A stretch of 64,000 nt of DNA, taken from the NCBI GenBank assembly GCA_937902925.1, contig CALFNN010000036.1, positions 62,001 to 126,000 on the forward strand, given 5' to 3'. Source of the DNA: an uncultured Opitutaceae bacterium. GTDB lineage: Bacteria; Verrucomicrobiota; Verrucomicrobiia; Opitutales; Opitutaceae. A program made the position numbers and the translations under genes. Under the pieces are notes generated by a model. That model made no database searches, was not told the DNA's origin, and saw nothing but the letters and a program-made list of their open reading frames with translations. Position 1 is the first letter of the stretch. Every line of letters begins with the position of its first letter. This document shows positions 35,544 to 45,442 of the stretch, piece by piece.

Positions 35544-36089
35544 CTAGGCGAAGGTGGCGAGGAACCTGATCAGGTTCGCGATATGGTCGTCGACCGTGAT
35601 GCCAAGGTGTTCGCAGCCCGTGTAAATCGTGGCCCGATCCACCTTCGCGGCGAACGCGGGCTCCTTGACCTTTTTCTTGATCGAACTCGCTTTCATCGCG
35701 CCGTAGGGCACCGGATTCAGTTTTCGATAGGCGTAAAAAATCCCGCAGAGTTCGTCGGTGGCGAGGAGTGCCGCGGCCAGTTTGGTGCGCGGCAGCGTGG
35801 AAAATCCGTTGTAACCGTAGGCGTGCGCCTCGACGGCATGGACCAGTTCCTCGGGATAGCACCAGTCCGTGAACCACCGCAGCGACTCGCGCGGATGGGT
35901 GTCGGGATGTTGCTCAAAATCGATGTCGTGGAGCAATCCGGTCACGAACCACAGATGGGGGTCGCCTTGAAAGAGCGGCGCATAGCCTTCCAGCGCGGCG
36001 GCCACCATGCGCGCGTGATAGCGCTGGTAGTCGTCGCCGACGTGTTGTTCGAGGAGTCGACGCGCTTCGTCCTTGGTCGGAAGGGGCAT
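35544..36089 (-). CDS. HD-domain phosphohydrolase-like protein
   Basis: The protein is 181 aa. The HD pattern is H25 (RYHARMVAAALEG), then LLHDIDFEQHP with the paired His-Asp, then VEAHAYGYNG and TDELCGIF later in the chain, matching metal-dependent HD hydrolases of small size. No regulatory domain is attached. The substrate could be a nucleotide. It diverges from fumC, with about 125 bases between the two starts. Confidence 0.88.
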   Translation of the reverse strand: MPLPTKDEARRLLEQHVGDDYQRYHARMVAAALEGYAPLFQGDPHLWFVTGLLHDIDFEQHPDTHPRESLRWFTDWCYPEELVHAVEAHAYGYNGFSTLPRTKLAAALLATDELCGIFYAYRKLNPVPYGAMKASSIKKKVKEPAFAAKVDRATIYTGCEHLGITVDDHIANLIRFLATFA

Positions 36090-36214
36090 GGCAAGCTGAC
36101 GGTGGCTGCCGCGCGCGCGGAGTCGAGCGAACGAGACAACGAACCATGCCGAACCAAGCGAGCCCGGATGGGTCCGTTGGTGGTGGACCGGCCCTGGGTC
36201 GGTGAGCGGAAATC

Positions 36215-37705
36215 ATGCGCACGGAAAAAGATTCGATGGGAGAGATGACGGTCCCGGACTTGGCGCTGTGGGGCGCCTCGACGCAGCGCGCGGTGACTAA
36301 TTTCCCGATCAGTGGCCGGCGCATGCCGGCGGCCTTCATCCGCGCGCTCGGTCTGATCAAGCTGGCCGCGGCCCGGGCGAATTTGGAACTCGGCCGGCTC
36401 CGGCCGGAAAAAAGCAGGTTCATCCAGCAGGCCGCCCGCGAAGTCGCCGAAGGGCGGCATGCGGCCCAATTTCCCGTCGATATTTTTCAGACGGGCTCCG
36501 GCACTTCGACCAATACGAATCTCAACGAGGTAATCGCGCGCCGCGCGACGCAGTTGGCGGAGCACGGGGGCGGGCAGCGCGCCTCGATCCATCCGAACGA
36601 CGATGTCAATCTCGGGCAGTCGTCGAACGACACGATGCCGACCGCACTGCACGTGAGCGTGGCGCTGGCCTTGCACGGCGATCTGACGTCGGCGCTCGCG
36701 GGGCTGGCCGCGGCCCTCGAACGGAAGTCCATGGATTTCGAAGGGATCGTGAAACTGGGCCGCACCCACCTCATGGATGCGACGCCGCTCACCCTCGGAC
36801 AGGAGTTTTCCGGCTACGCGAGCCAGGTGCGCAAGGCGGGCGAAAGGGTGCGGCACGGCATCGCGACGCTCGGCGAGCTGGCCGTCGGCGGGACGGCAGT
36901 CGGCACCGGGCTCAACACCCACCGGGAGTTTGCCGCCGCGATCTGTCGGATTCTCGGTGCGGAAACCGGCCTCCCGTTTCGCGAGGCGCGCAATCACTTC
37001 GAGGCCCAGGCGGCGCGTGACGATTGCGTGGAGGTTGCGGGCGGGCTCGCGGCGGTGGCGGGAAGCCTGACCAAGATCGCCAATGATCTCCGCCTGCTCG
37101 GTTCGGGGCCGCGGGCGGGTTTCGCCGAGCTGCGCCTGCCGGCGGTGCAGCCGGGCTCCTCGATCATGCCGGGCAAGGCCAACCCCGTGATGTGCGAGAT
37201 GCTCGGGCAGGTCGGCCTCTATGTGCAGGGTCTCGCGCAGATCGTGATCGCATGCGGCCGGGAGGGGCAGCTCGAGCTCAATGCCACGATCCCGTTGATC
37301 GCGCACTGCCTGCACGACGCCATCCGCTGCCTGGCCAACGGCACGCGCGCTTTTGCGGAAAAGTGCGTCGCCGGCCTGGAGGCTGACGCGGAGCGCTGCC
37401 GCGAACACTTGGAACGGTCGCTGATGCTCGTCACCGCTCTCACCCCGCGCATCGGCTACGATGAGGCCGCGCGCGTCGAGCACGAAGCGCAGGCGACCGG
37501 GCGGTCGTTGCGCGAAGTCGTGTTGGCGCACCGGCTAATGGACGCCGCCGAAGTCGACCGGGTTTTGGAGCCGCTGGCCATGACAAGGCCCGCCGACCCT
37601 CGCCCCCACGCATCGACCTCAGCCGAAGAGGTCATGGAGAACGAGGGTGGGCACTTCGTCGAGGCAGTCCCGGCGGCACCGTCGTTCCGACTCGTGCGAC
37701 ATTGA
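36215..37705 (+). CDS. fumC: Fumarate hydratase class II
   Basis: The protein is 496 aa, slightly longer than usual (about 465) through a C-terminal tail. Family motifs are in order: GSGTSTNTNLNE (94-105), QSSNDTMPTA (135-144), THLMDATP (184-191) and the fumarase signature GSSIMPGKANP (314-324). It converts fumarate and malate in the TCA cycle. The tail from about residue 455 (DPRPHASTSAEEV) is low-complexity and may be dispensable. A weak GAGCGGA element lies before the ATG, one of the few Shine-Dalgarno-like sequences here. Confidence 0.96.
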   Translation: MRTEKDSMGEMTVPDLALWGASTQRAVTNFPISGRRMPAAFIRALGLIKLAAARANLELGRLRPEKSRFIQQAAREVAEGRHAAQFPVDIFQTGSGTSTNTNLNEVIARRATQLAEHGGGQRASIHPNDDVNLGQSSNDTMPTALHVSVALALHGDLTSALAGLAAALERKSMDFEGIVKLGRTHLMDATPLTLGQEFSGYASQVRKAGERVRHGIATLGELAVGGTAVGTGLNTHREFAAAICRILGAETGLPFREARNHFEAQAARDDCVEVAGGLAAVAGSLTKIANDLRLLGSGPRAGFAELRLPAVQPGSSIMPGKANPVMCEMLGQVGLYVQGLAQIVIACGREGQLELNATIPLIAHCLHDAIRCLANGTRAFAEKCVAGLEADAERCREHLERSLMLVTALTPRIGYDEAARVEHEAQATGRSLREVVLAHRLMDAAEVDRVLEPLAMTRPADPRPHASTSAEEVMENEGGHFVEAVPAAPSFRLVRH

Positions 37706-37721
37706 GAATGGGCTGAAATCC

Positions 37722-37739
37722 GATCATCGTTGATCATCG
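37722..37739. promoter_or_regulatory. Direct repeat GATCATCG-TT-GATCATCG
   Basis: Two identical 8-base units spaced by two bases lie in the 246-base gap between fumC and the molybdenum oxidoreductase gene. Such spacing (10-bp phase) fits a tandem protein-binding site, but no regulator is known. Confidence 0.25.
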
Positions 37740-37951
37740 ATTTTGTCGTCGAGCAACTCGGGCGATTGACGTTGTGCGCCCGTTGGACCGCGTCGCGAGG
37801 ATTTCTCGCCGGTGCGTTGCCAGAATGCCAAGATTTTGGGACTCGCCGGTTGCGTTGAACCCCGGCCGCATGCAACGTCGGCGATGCCGCCGCGTTCCGC
37901 CTATTTGCGGCCGTTCCCCGTTGTCGTCTTCGGTCAAACTCATTGCCCGCC

Positions 37952-40141
37952 ATGAATGTTTCCACCACCACCACCACGCCTCGCCCCCTCGATCGCCGCT
38001 CCTTCATCAAGCTCAGCGCACTCGCCGGCGGCGGCCTCGTGGTCGGCACCTACCTGCGTTGGGGCGCCTCGCCGGCCTCGGCAGAGCTGGCGCCGGCGAC
38101 GTCGGCAAACTTCAGCCCGAATGCGTTCATCACCATTGCGCCGAGCGGGACGGTGTCCCTGATCGCGCCCAATTCCGAGATGGGCCAGGGCGCCAAGACG
38201 GCGCTTCCAATGATCATCGCGGAGGAACTCGACGTGGCATGGGATCAGGTGACCGTGATCCAGGGCGACTTGAATCCCGCCTACGGACGGCAGTTCGCGG
38301 TGGGCAGTGGCTCCACGCCGGGAAATTTCCAGCCATTGCGCCAGGCCGGCGCCACGGCGCGTGCGATGCTGGTCGAGGCCGCGGCGCAGACCTGGAACGT
38401 GCCCGCCGGCGAATGCACGACGGAAAGCGGCGCCGTTCTTCACCCGGCTTCCCGGCGCCGCGCCACTTACGGCGAACTCACGACCAAGGCCGCGGCGCTG
38501 CCGAGGCCGGCGAATGTCACGCTGAAGAACCCGAAGGATTTCAAGTTGCTTGGCACGCGCGTGCCCGGCGTCGACAACCGGAAGATCGTCACGGGGCAGC
38601 CGCTCTTCGGGATCGACCAGAAACTGCCCGGCATGGTCTACGCGACCTACATTAAGTGTCCGGTGTTTGGCGGCAGGTTTGTCAGCGCGAATCTCGACGA
38701 GGTGAAGGCGAAGCCCGGGGTGCGCGACGCATTTGCGCTCGAGGGAATCGAAGGGCTGCCGTCCGGGGTGGCGATCGTCGCCGACTCGACCTGGAGCGCC
38801 TTCAGCGCGGCGAAGGCCCTGCGCGTCCAATGGGACGAGGGCGCGGCGGCCGGTCAGGACAGCGACGAAATGGCGAAGCAGGCGGATGCCCTCGCGCGGG
38901 CCGCACCGCCCGCCGCTTTGGCGCCCGGCGTGAAAGGCGTCGAGGCGGCCTACCATTATCCCTTCCTCGCCCATGCGACGCTCGAGCCGCAGAACTGCAC
39001 GGCTTGGTTCAAGGATGGTGTCATGGAAATGTGGGCGCCGTCGCAGATTCCCGCCAGCGGCCAGGGACTGGTCACGCGGGGTCTGGGACTGCCGGCGAAG
39101 AATGTGCTCGTCCACGTCACGCGGCTGGGCGGGGGCTTCGGTCGCCGCGGCAGCAATGAATTTTCCCTCGAGGTCGCGGCCATGGCGAAGAAACTCGAGG
39201 GCACTCCCGTCAAGCTCACGTGGACACGCGAGCACGATTTCGGACACGACAACTATCGCTCGAACGGCTGGCACTATTTGCACGCCGGCCTCGACACGGA
39301 CGGGAAGGTCGTCGCGCTGCACGACTCGTTCGTGAAAATGGAAGGCGGTCCCGGGGACATGAACGGTGGCGGTTTTCCGTTCACGGCGGTGCCCGGATCG
39401 ACCGTTCACTCGAGCAAGCTTCCGGGCGGCGTGCCGACCGGCTATTGGCGCGCGCCCGGCGACAACGGCAACATCTGGGCAACACAGTCATTCGTGGATG
39501 AACTGGCGCATGCCGCCGGCCGTGATCCGCTGGCATTCACCCTCGATCTGCTGGCCGCGATTCCCCCGGCTCCGGCGGGCGGCGAACGCGGGCGAGGACG
39601 CGGGGGGCGTGCCGGTGGATTCGATGCGGAGAAGATGACGTCGGTGCTGAAGCTGGCCACGGAGCGGGCGGGTTGGGGCAGAACGCGGCCACGCGGAGAG
39701 GGGCAGGGTTTGGCGATCACCCACACCAACAATGCGTATGTCGCCATCGTGGCCGATGTGAAGGTCAGCCAGGACGGCGAACTCGCGATTCAAAAACTTA
39801 CGGCCGTCGTCGATGCCGGACAGATCGTGAACCTCAGTTCCGCGGAGAGCCAGGTGCAGGGCGCGATGCTCGACGGCATCAGCGCGGCGTGGTTTCAAAA
39901 GCTCACGATCAAGGGCGGAGCCGCCGCGCAGACGAACTTCGATCAATATCCGCAGTTGCGCATGAACCAGTCGCCGCCGGTGGTGGACGTGCATTTCATC
40001 AAGTCCGCGGCGGCGCCCACGGGTTTGGGCGAGCCCGGGTTGCCCGCCGCCGCGCCCGCGGTCTGCAACGCCATCTTCGCCGCGACCGGCAAACGCATCC
40101 GCACGCTGCCGTTCGCTGGCGAGAGTCTGCAGTGGTCATAA
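37952..40141 (+). CDS. iorB: Molybdopterin-binding oxidoreductase large subunit (isoquinoline 1-oxidoreductase beta type)
   Basis: The protein is 729 aa. A Tat signal (DRRSFIKLSALAGGGLVVG, RR near 15-16) is followed by the xanthine-dehydrogenase-like molybdopterin domains: SEMGQGAKTALPMIIAEELD, RLGGGFGRRGSNEF, a Cys/Ser-rich middle and the C-terminal GLGEPGLPAAAPAVCNAI with the expected catalytic Glu. This is the IorB/aldehyde-oxidoreductase group that hydroxylates N-heterocycles or oxidises aldehydes in the periplasm. The small [2Fe-2S] subunit gene that normally sits next to it is missing on both sides. Confidence 0.9.
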   Translation: MNVSTTTTTPRPLDRRSFIKLSALAGGGLVVGTYLRWGASPASAELAPATSANFSPNAFITIAPSGTVSLIAPNSEMGQGAKTALPMIIAEELDVAWDQVTVIQGDLNPAYGRQFAVGSGSTPGNFQPLRQAGATARAMLVEAAAQTWNVPAGECTTESGAVLHPASRRRATYGELTTKAAALPRPANVTLKNPKDFKLLGTRVPGVDNRKIVTGQPLFGIDQKLPGMVYATYIKCPVFGGRFVSANLDEVKAKPGVRDAFALEGIEGLPSGVAIVADSTWSAFSAAKALRVQWDEGAAAGQDSDEMAKQADALARAAPPAALAPGVKGVEAAYHYPFLAHATLEPQNCTAWFKDGVMEMWAPSQIPASGQGLVTRGLGLPAKNVLVHVTRLGGGFGRRGSNEFSLEVAAMAKKLEGTPVKLTWTREHDFGHDNYRSNGWHYLHAGLDTDGKVVALHDSFVKMEGGPGDMNGGGFPFTAVPGSTVHSSKLPGGVPTGYWRAPGDNGNIWATQSFVDELAHAAGRDPLAFTLDLLAAIPPAPAGGERGRGRGGRAGGFDAEKMTSVLKLATERAGWGRTRPRGEGQGLAITHTNNAYVAIVADVKVSQDGELAIQKLTAVVDAGQIVNLSSAESQVQGAMLDGISAAWFQKLTIKGGAAAQTNFDQYPQLRMNQSPPVVDVHFIKSAAAPTGLGEPGLPAAAPAVCNAIFAATGKRIRTLPFAGESLQWS

Positions 40142-40439
40142 GGGCGCCAATGCACGCGAGCGCCTTGGTGCTTCCCGGATGGTCCCATTGAGGCGCCACG
40201 TGAGTTCCGCGGCGGGTTTTGCCCCGGTGGAGAAAAACGCCATGCGCGCCGCAGGATTAGTTTTCCGCGAGCGTGTGGAGTGGCGGCGAGCGGAATCCAT
40301 GGATTACGCCCGATGACGGGCGCGATCCAGCGCCGTGCGGTGCTGCCGCGGTCCGTGCCGGGAGCATCAGGGATGTTTCGCTGCGGCAGGCGCGGGCTCG
40401 GCCAAAGAATCGGCCAGTGCATCTGGCTGAAGAGGCGCG

Positions 40440-41567
40440 TCACTGGGCGGGTTGGTAGCCCTGCCACAACCATTCGAGGGCCGACGGCAGCGTTTGCGCA
40501 ATGACTTTGCCGTCCGTGTGCCCGGCGCTTTCGGCAAAGACGAACTGATAATGGTAACCCTTCGCTTTCAGGGCACTGGCCATGCGCTCGTTGGCGATGA
40601 CCCAGTTGTGCAGATCGACAGCGGTGTTCTTCGCCCCGTTGTCATTTTCTCCCACCTCCATCCAGACACGCAGCGATCTGGGTTCGCCCTGCGAGACAAG
40701 GTGTTCGTGATATTCCCAGGCGCCATGCGGCGACGCCGGATTTTCCGGCGATTGATTGTTGGTGTAGGTGCCGGAGTAGGTCAGCACCCGGCGATACCAT
40801 TCCGGATGGAACCACGCCATCGTGAATGCCGCCGCTCCACCCGAGCTTCCGCCCATCGTCGCCCGGCCTTCGGGATCGGTGGTGAGCGTGACCTCGTAGT
40901 CGCGGGCTACGCGGGGCAGCACCTCCGCCTCGATGAACTCGGCAAACTTGCCGGAGACGGTGTCGTATTCGAGGCCGCGTTCGCTGCCGCGGGCATCGCC
41001 GCCGCCGTTGGCCACCATCACCGCCACGATGGGCGGCAACCGATGCTCGGCGATCATGTTGTCGAGGATCGTTGGCAACTGGTTGTTCCTCGAACCCATC
41101 GCGTCGTGGGTCACGAGCAGGGGCGCCGGCGAGCCGCGGACGTATTGCCGGGGGATATAAACGACTATCTCGCGCGTCAGCTTGGCGTCACGCAAATCGG
41201 TGTCCGGATAAAATTTGCTGTCGGCGGCGGTCAGCGTGAACCGCTCGACGCGACCTCGCGGCACGTCCGGGCGCGGCGTTTGCTCCGGAGCAGGGGCATA
41301 CGGCGGTTTCAGCAAGTAGTCGCCCTCGCCGGCTTTCGGGGTCAACGGAGGGAATCGGAAGAGTCCCGCCATCTCGGAGAGATCCGCCGGGGTCGCCGGA
41401 CCTCCGCGAAAATGGAGAACCGTCTCCGCCGTGCCGACGCCGGCTGGAGGGTTGGTGCCGGCGTTGCCAGCCGGCCTCGGATCAATCCCCGCGGCGAAGA
41501 TGAATGTGCCGCTCGAAAGCAACCCCAACGCAACGGCCGGACGGGCAAACAAGCATTTTTTCTTCAT
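40440..41567 (-). CDS. Exported CE1/esterase-D-like alpha/beta-hydrolase
   Basis: The protein is 375 aa. A signal peptide (VALGLLSSGTFIFAAG) and an N-terminal Pro-rich region (to about 110) precede a hydrolase core: LTREIVVYIPRQYV, LVTHDAMGSRN, the nucleophile elbow GGSSGGAAAF (Ser in GxSxG), YSGTYTNNQSPE and a late His in SAGHTDG. It belongs to the Fes/esterase-D group that includes acetyl-xylan and feruloyl esterases. It lies divergent to a pectinesterase-like gene, so a plant-wall ester substrate is plausible. The start at 41567 begins the signal peptide. Confidence 0.87.
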   Translation of the reverse strand: MKKKCLFARPAVALGLLSSGTFIFAAGIDPRPAGNAGTNPPAGVGTAETVLHFRGGPATPADLSEMAGLFRFPPLTPKAGEGDYLLKPPYAPAPEQTPRPDVPRGRVERFTLTAADSKFYPDTDLRDAKLTREIVVYIPRQYVRGSPAPLLVTHDAMGSRNNQLPTILDNMIAEHRLPPIVAVMVANGGGDARGSERGLEYDTVSGKFAEFIEAEVLPRVARDYEVTLTTDPEGRATMGGSSGGAAAFTMAWFHPEWYRRVLTYSGTYTNNQSPENPASPHGAWEYHEHLVSQGEPRSLRVWMEVGENDNGAKNTAVDLHNWVIANERMASALKAKGYHYQFVFAESAGHTDGKVIAQTLPSALEWLWQGYQPAQ

Positions 41568-41801
41568 CGCGGGAAATTTGAGTGCTGGAGAATGGTCTGC
41601 TCGAAGCATGAGTGTGAGGCGATGCAGGCTGGACAAGGAATCGCGCTTAAATCCGCCGCCCGGTGTCGATGGGATGACGCATTCCGGAACGACGCGGGAC
41701 ATCCGTCAAGTCAGGTCGGCGCGTAGAACCGATCTCTCGTAAACCAGGGTCGTCGCTCTCGTGCGCGCTTCGTTCTTTTCTCTTTTCATTCTACCTTCAG
41801 C

Positions 41802-43115
41802 ATGAAGCGCATGACCCCCGCGTTCAGAACCGCTTCCCTTTCTTTGGCCGCCCTGCTGATTCCCTGCGGAATCGGCCTCCGGTGTGTCGCCGCCGGCGAG
41901 GCTCCCCGGACCACGTTGCCCTCGGGCATCGCACCCGACATCGTCGTTGCGCCGGATGGCACGGGGAATTTTAAAACCGTGCAGGCCGCCATCGACTCCC
42001 TTCCCAAGGGCAACACGGAGCGCCGGATCATCTTCATCCGGAGCGGCACCTACCACGAGCACATCCGGCTGGAGAATTCCTTCGTGACCCTCCTCGGCGA
42101 AGACCGGATGAAGACCCGGCTCGTCTGGGAAATCAACGATCGGCGAAACGATCCCAAGGCAAATGCCGACCGCAAGGGCACCGCCAGCTTCAACCTCAAC
42201 AACGCGAGCGACATCGTCATCGACAATCTTACCATCGACAATCCCGCCCAGCTCGGCGGCAAGCCGTTCGTCGTGTTCAGCACCGGCACGGGCACCCGCG
42301 TCATCATCCAGAATGCCGAGATCCTCGGCCTCGGCGGCGACTCACTCTCGCTCTGGACGCGCGGCATGTATTACCATCGCAACATTCATGTGACCGGCAC
42401 GTATCATTTCGTCGGGCCGCGCGGCACCTGCTACATGTCCGATTCCCTGATCGACTGCCTCGGTTCCGTGAACAACGTGCTCTTCAACGAAGGCATGGAA
42501 GCCGAGCAGGAGCGATTTGTCCTGCAGCGCTGCCGGATAATTTCCAAGGTCCCGGTTGGACTCGGGTCGAATTTCCGCGATGCCGCGTGGTATTTCGTCG
42601 GCTGCCAGTTTCCCGAAACGCTGAAACCGGACGGCAAGATTTTCATCGCCCAGTCCAACGTCAACGATCCCCAGCCCGTCAGCAAAATGTTCAAGTGGGC
42701 CACCGACCGGATCTATTTTGCCGGCTCGAAAGGCCCCGACTATCCATGGCTGAAGGACAACATCGGGAATTCACCGGCGAAGAGCGCCGCCGCCGTCACG
42801 GCTGCGTGGACCTTTTCCGGCGAGTGGGATCCCGAGAATGCCGCGCCGCCCGCCGTCGCGAGTATCGCGCGAACAGGCGGGCTCGTGAGTGTCAGATTTT
42901 CCGAACCCGTCACCGTGAAAGGCCGGCCCACGCTCGGCCTCGCCGACCGCGCGAGCGCCGACTATCAATCCGGTTCCGGCACCGATACCCTCATGTTCCA
43001 GGCGACAAGCTCCGCCGCTCCCGCGCAGTTCCAGCTCAACGGCGGCGCGATCCTTGCCTCCATCGCCTCGGCGCAACTCCGGTGCGTTCCGGACGCACTG
43101 AAGTTGAAAATGTGA
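41802..43115 (+). CDS. Exported pectinesterase-like (CE8-like) protein with altered active site
   Basis: The protein is 437 aa with a signal peptide (about 10-31). The CE8 beta-helix start is normal: IVVAPDGTGNFKTVQAAID (48-66) and RSGTYHEHI. At the catalytic region the usual QD...VDFIFG pair reads GGD (178-180) and YHFVGPRG (201-208), so the second catalytic Asp is His202. No LGRPW motif is seen later. From about 340 a small Ig-like domain (VSVRFSEPVTVKGRPTLGLAD, YQSGSGTDTLMFQ) follows. It is probably a pectin-binding or altered esterase. It converges with the next CE8-like gene. Confidence 0.85.
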   Translation: MKRMTPAFRTASLSLAALLIPCGIGLRCVAAGEAPRTTLPSGIAPDIVVAPDGTGNFKTVQAAIDSLPKGNTERRIIFIRSGTYHEHIRLENSFVTLLGEDRMKTRLVWEINDRRNDPKANADRKGTASFNLNNASDIVIDNLTIDNPAQLGGKPFVVFSTGTGTRVIIQNAEILGLGGDSLSLWTRGMYYHRNIHVTGTYHFVGPRGTCYMSDSLIDCLGSVNNVLFNEGMEAEQERFVLQRCRIISKVPVGLGSNFRDAAWYFVGCQFPETLKPDGKIFIAQSNVNDPQPVSKMFKWATDRIYFAGSKGPDYPWLKDNIGNSPAKSAAAVTAAWTFSGEWDPENAAPPAVASIARTGGLVSVRFSEPVTVKGRPTLGLADRASADYQSGSGTDTLMFQATSSAAPAQFQLNGGAILASIASAQLRCVPDALKLKM

Positions 43116-43144
43116 CCGGCCCGCAACTCGCGTGACGCGCGGAC

Positions 43145-44752
43145 TTACCGGTCGACGACCGGGGTCCAGCCGCCCAGCACGTAGGAAGGGTTACGGTAGT
43201 TCGCGAGGACGTCCGCATCCTGCGGCAGGGAAAGCTGCCGCGAGACGGGATGGCGTTTGCTCACATCGACCGGCTTCCCGTCCTCCAGGTTCGTGCTGTG
43301 GTATTCCCAGAAATGAAGATGCGACGTGTCGTCAGCGATCGGGCCCCAGCCTTCGGGAGTGATTCCCTTGAGGCGGCAGTCGATCAGCACCGCCTCGGCG
43401 TAGGGATAATTGATGCCGTGATTGTTGGGCAGGCGCGCTAGGACGGGATTGGGCGCACGGCCGGTCGGAGAAGGTCCGGCCCGCGTCTCGAAGGTGCAAT
43501 CGACAAAGACATTCCCGTGGTTCGCGGCCGGGTTGCGCACCCACATGTAGGGCCCGCGGGAAGCCAGTTCACAGTGGTCGAAGAACGCCGGGCCGACGCC
43601 GAGGATGGTGTCGCCGTCGCCCTTGAGCCGGCTGTCGGTCAGGTAGACGGAACCTTTTAGATTCAACGCATCGCCCGAACCGTTGATCGTCACCTGGCTG
43701 ACGATGTTCTTCGAACCGGAGATGAGCAGGCCCTCCGCCTGCCCCGTGTAGTAATTGCTGACCGTGAAATTGGAGAGCACGATGCCAGTGGAGTTATAGC
43801 AGGCAAACGCACAGCGGCGGGAGGGCCCGCCTAGGACGTGGCCCGCGGCGTCCGGCTGGGATGTGGGCGGGTTGAAAACGCTGTTGTTCCCGTAGCCGAT
43901 CTGCACTTTCGTCCGGTCTTCGCCTCGCAGGGTCAGGTTGTTCTTGTCGTGGAAGAAAACGATTTCCTCGTAGGTGCCGTTCTTGATGAAGATGGTCACG
44001 CGTTGCGCCGGATCGTCGGGGACGAAGTCCAGCGCGCCCTGCACGGTGTTGAAATCTCCCGTGCCGTCCGCTGCGACCAGGACCCGCCGGGTGCCGGCCG
44101 CGGGCGGCGCGGCCTTGGTGGTGAATGTCCAACCGGCGTCGCGGTCAATTCCCTTGAAACTCCCATCTGCCGTGGTGAGGACACCGGGGTCGATCTCCAC
44201 GCGATAGCTTCGGTGGTAGTCCAGGAGATTGTTGTGCGGATAGATGGTCGCGACGTTCCCATGAATGATGACCGGATAAAAATGAAACCCCTGGGTCACT
44301 CCGCCAATGATCGTGAGCTGGTAGTCGCGGGACGGCGTCGGGTAGTTGACCGAGGTGCCCGCGACGGCGTTGGCATTGGTCAGGTGCCCGAGTGGGGCGG
44401 CCGCCCGGGCCTGGGTCTGCGCCGCGCGGGCTTCGGCCTCGGCGGGCGAGAGGGTGGGCGTCGGCGCCCGCGGTCCGTGAGGGTCTGGCCCGGCAGGAAT
44501 GCCGAGGTCGAGTGTGTCGACCAGTTGACCGGTCGAGGTATCGTAGATGCGAATGAACCCCGATTTTCCGAGCATCGGCGCGCTCGGGAAGCCGATGACA
44601 AGGTGAGTGTCCGGATTCACGCCGGAGCTTCCGGTCGCGGGAAAGAATTTTACGACGAGAGAGTCAGTCTGCCCCGCGAGGGCAACGGGCGAGAGCGTGG
44701 CGCTAAACACGGCGACCAGAAGCGCCGGATGGAGAATTTGGGGGAGGGGCAT
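43145..44752 (-). CDS. Exported pectinesterase-like (CE8-like) protein with N-terminal Ig-like domain
   Basis: The protein is 535 aa. A signal peptide (to about 27) is followed by a SbsA/Big_5-type Ig domain (28-212; SLVVKFFPATGSSGVNPDTHL) with an Ala-rich loop, then a CE8-type beta-helix from about 222: VLVAADGTGDFNTVQGALDF, KNGTYEEIVFF, SGD (359-361) and GDGDTILG (378-385). Here the Asp corresponding to VDFIFG is kept, unlike in the two other CE8-like proteins of this window. The helix continues to about 510. It probably de-esterifies pectin outside the cell. Confidence 0.86.
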   Translation of the reverse strand: MPLPQILHPALLVAVFSATLSPVALAGQTDSLVVKFFPATGSSGVNPDTHLVIGFPSAPMLGKSGFIRIYDTSTGQLVDTLDLGIPAGPDPHGPRAPTPTLSPAEAEARAAQTQARAAAPLGHLTNANAVAGTSVNYPTPSRDYQLTIIGGVTQGFHFYPVIIHGNVATIYPHNNLLDYHRSYRVEIDPGVLTTADGSFKGIDRDAGWTFTTKAAPPAAGTRRVLVAADGTGDFNTVQGALDFVPDDPAQRVTIFIKNGTYEEIVFFHDKNNLTLRGEDRTKVQIGYGNNSVFNPPTSQPDAAGHVLGGPSRRCAFACYNSTGIVLSNFTVSNYYTGQAEGLLISGSKNIVSQVTINGSGDALNLKGSVYLTDSRLKGDGDTILGVGPAFFDHCELASRGPYMWVRNPAANHGNVFVDCTFETRAGPSPTGRAPNPVLARLPNNHGINYPYAEAVLIDCRLKGITPEGWGPIADDTSHLHFWEYHSTNLEDGKPVDVSKRHPVSRQLSLPQDADVLANYRNPSYVLGGWTPVVDR

Positions 44753-44971
44753 GAGGTTGGTTACCGGAAGGCACCTCTTCGGGCCTCGATGTCATGACAG
44801 ACGCAGCGCCGTTGCGGGGGTTGTTCGGGCAGCGGGATTTTCTGCCGTTCAACGGGGACGGCAGGAAAGAGCGGATCGATGCCGCCAGTTCACGGCCAAA
44901 GGAATCGCCGCCACCGACCAACCCAAGGGCGAAGCGGACGGCAGCACCGTCGCCCGTCCCCCCGCCAGAGT

Positions 44972-45274
44972 TCATGGCAGCTTGTCCGCGAGCACGTCCG
45001 CTTTTTCGATCTTGGGGCCGGTGACAAACAAGTCGGCCGCCTTGGCCATGAGTGCCGCGGCCACCTTGCCGGTCAGGTGCGCGCTGCGACCGGCCTCATC
45101 GGGAAAAGCGTCGCAAATCGCAAAACTGGCCGGCCCGAAGCGAAGGGCAAACCATGCGGTCGTGCCGGTCTCGGCCTGCACGAGTGGGACGGCACTGACA
45201 AGAAACTGGGCAACTTCGGCTTCCTTGCCGGGTTTCGCCTCAAGGCGAACGAAGAGAGCGGTTTTCGTTTTCAT
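44972..45274 (-). CDS. Quinol monooxygenase-type ABM-domain protein
   Basis: The protein is 100 aa. The ABM ferredoxin-like fold is recognisable: KTALFVRLEAKPGKEAEVAQF at the start, AVPLVQAETGTTAWFALRF and FAICDAFPDEAGRSAHLTG. Members (YgiN, ActVA-Orf6) oxidise quinols or protect against electrophiles. The ATG at 45274 is preferred to an upstream start. It lies downstream of an SRPBCC gene on the same strand, a common small-stress-gene pairing. Confidence 0.87.
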   Translation of the reverse strand: MKTKTALFVRLEAKPGKEAEVAQFLVSAVPLVQAETGTTAWFALRFGPASFAICDAFPDEAGRSAHLTGKVAAALMAKAADLFVTGPKIEKADVLADKLP

Positions 45275-45442
45275 AGGGTGATGCGCGACGGCACAGCCTA
45301 GCGAATTCGAGTTTTCCCCGAGTGCAAACGCCCGCAGACGCCCGCGCAGAATCGACAACGCGAAGAAATCCCTGCCGCGCCGGCGCCGATTCGGGTCGCT
45401 CGTCAGTTTCAACCGGAGCCCACCGGCGTGGCTCGGGAGGAC

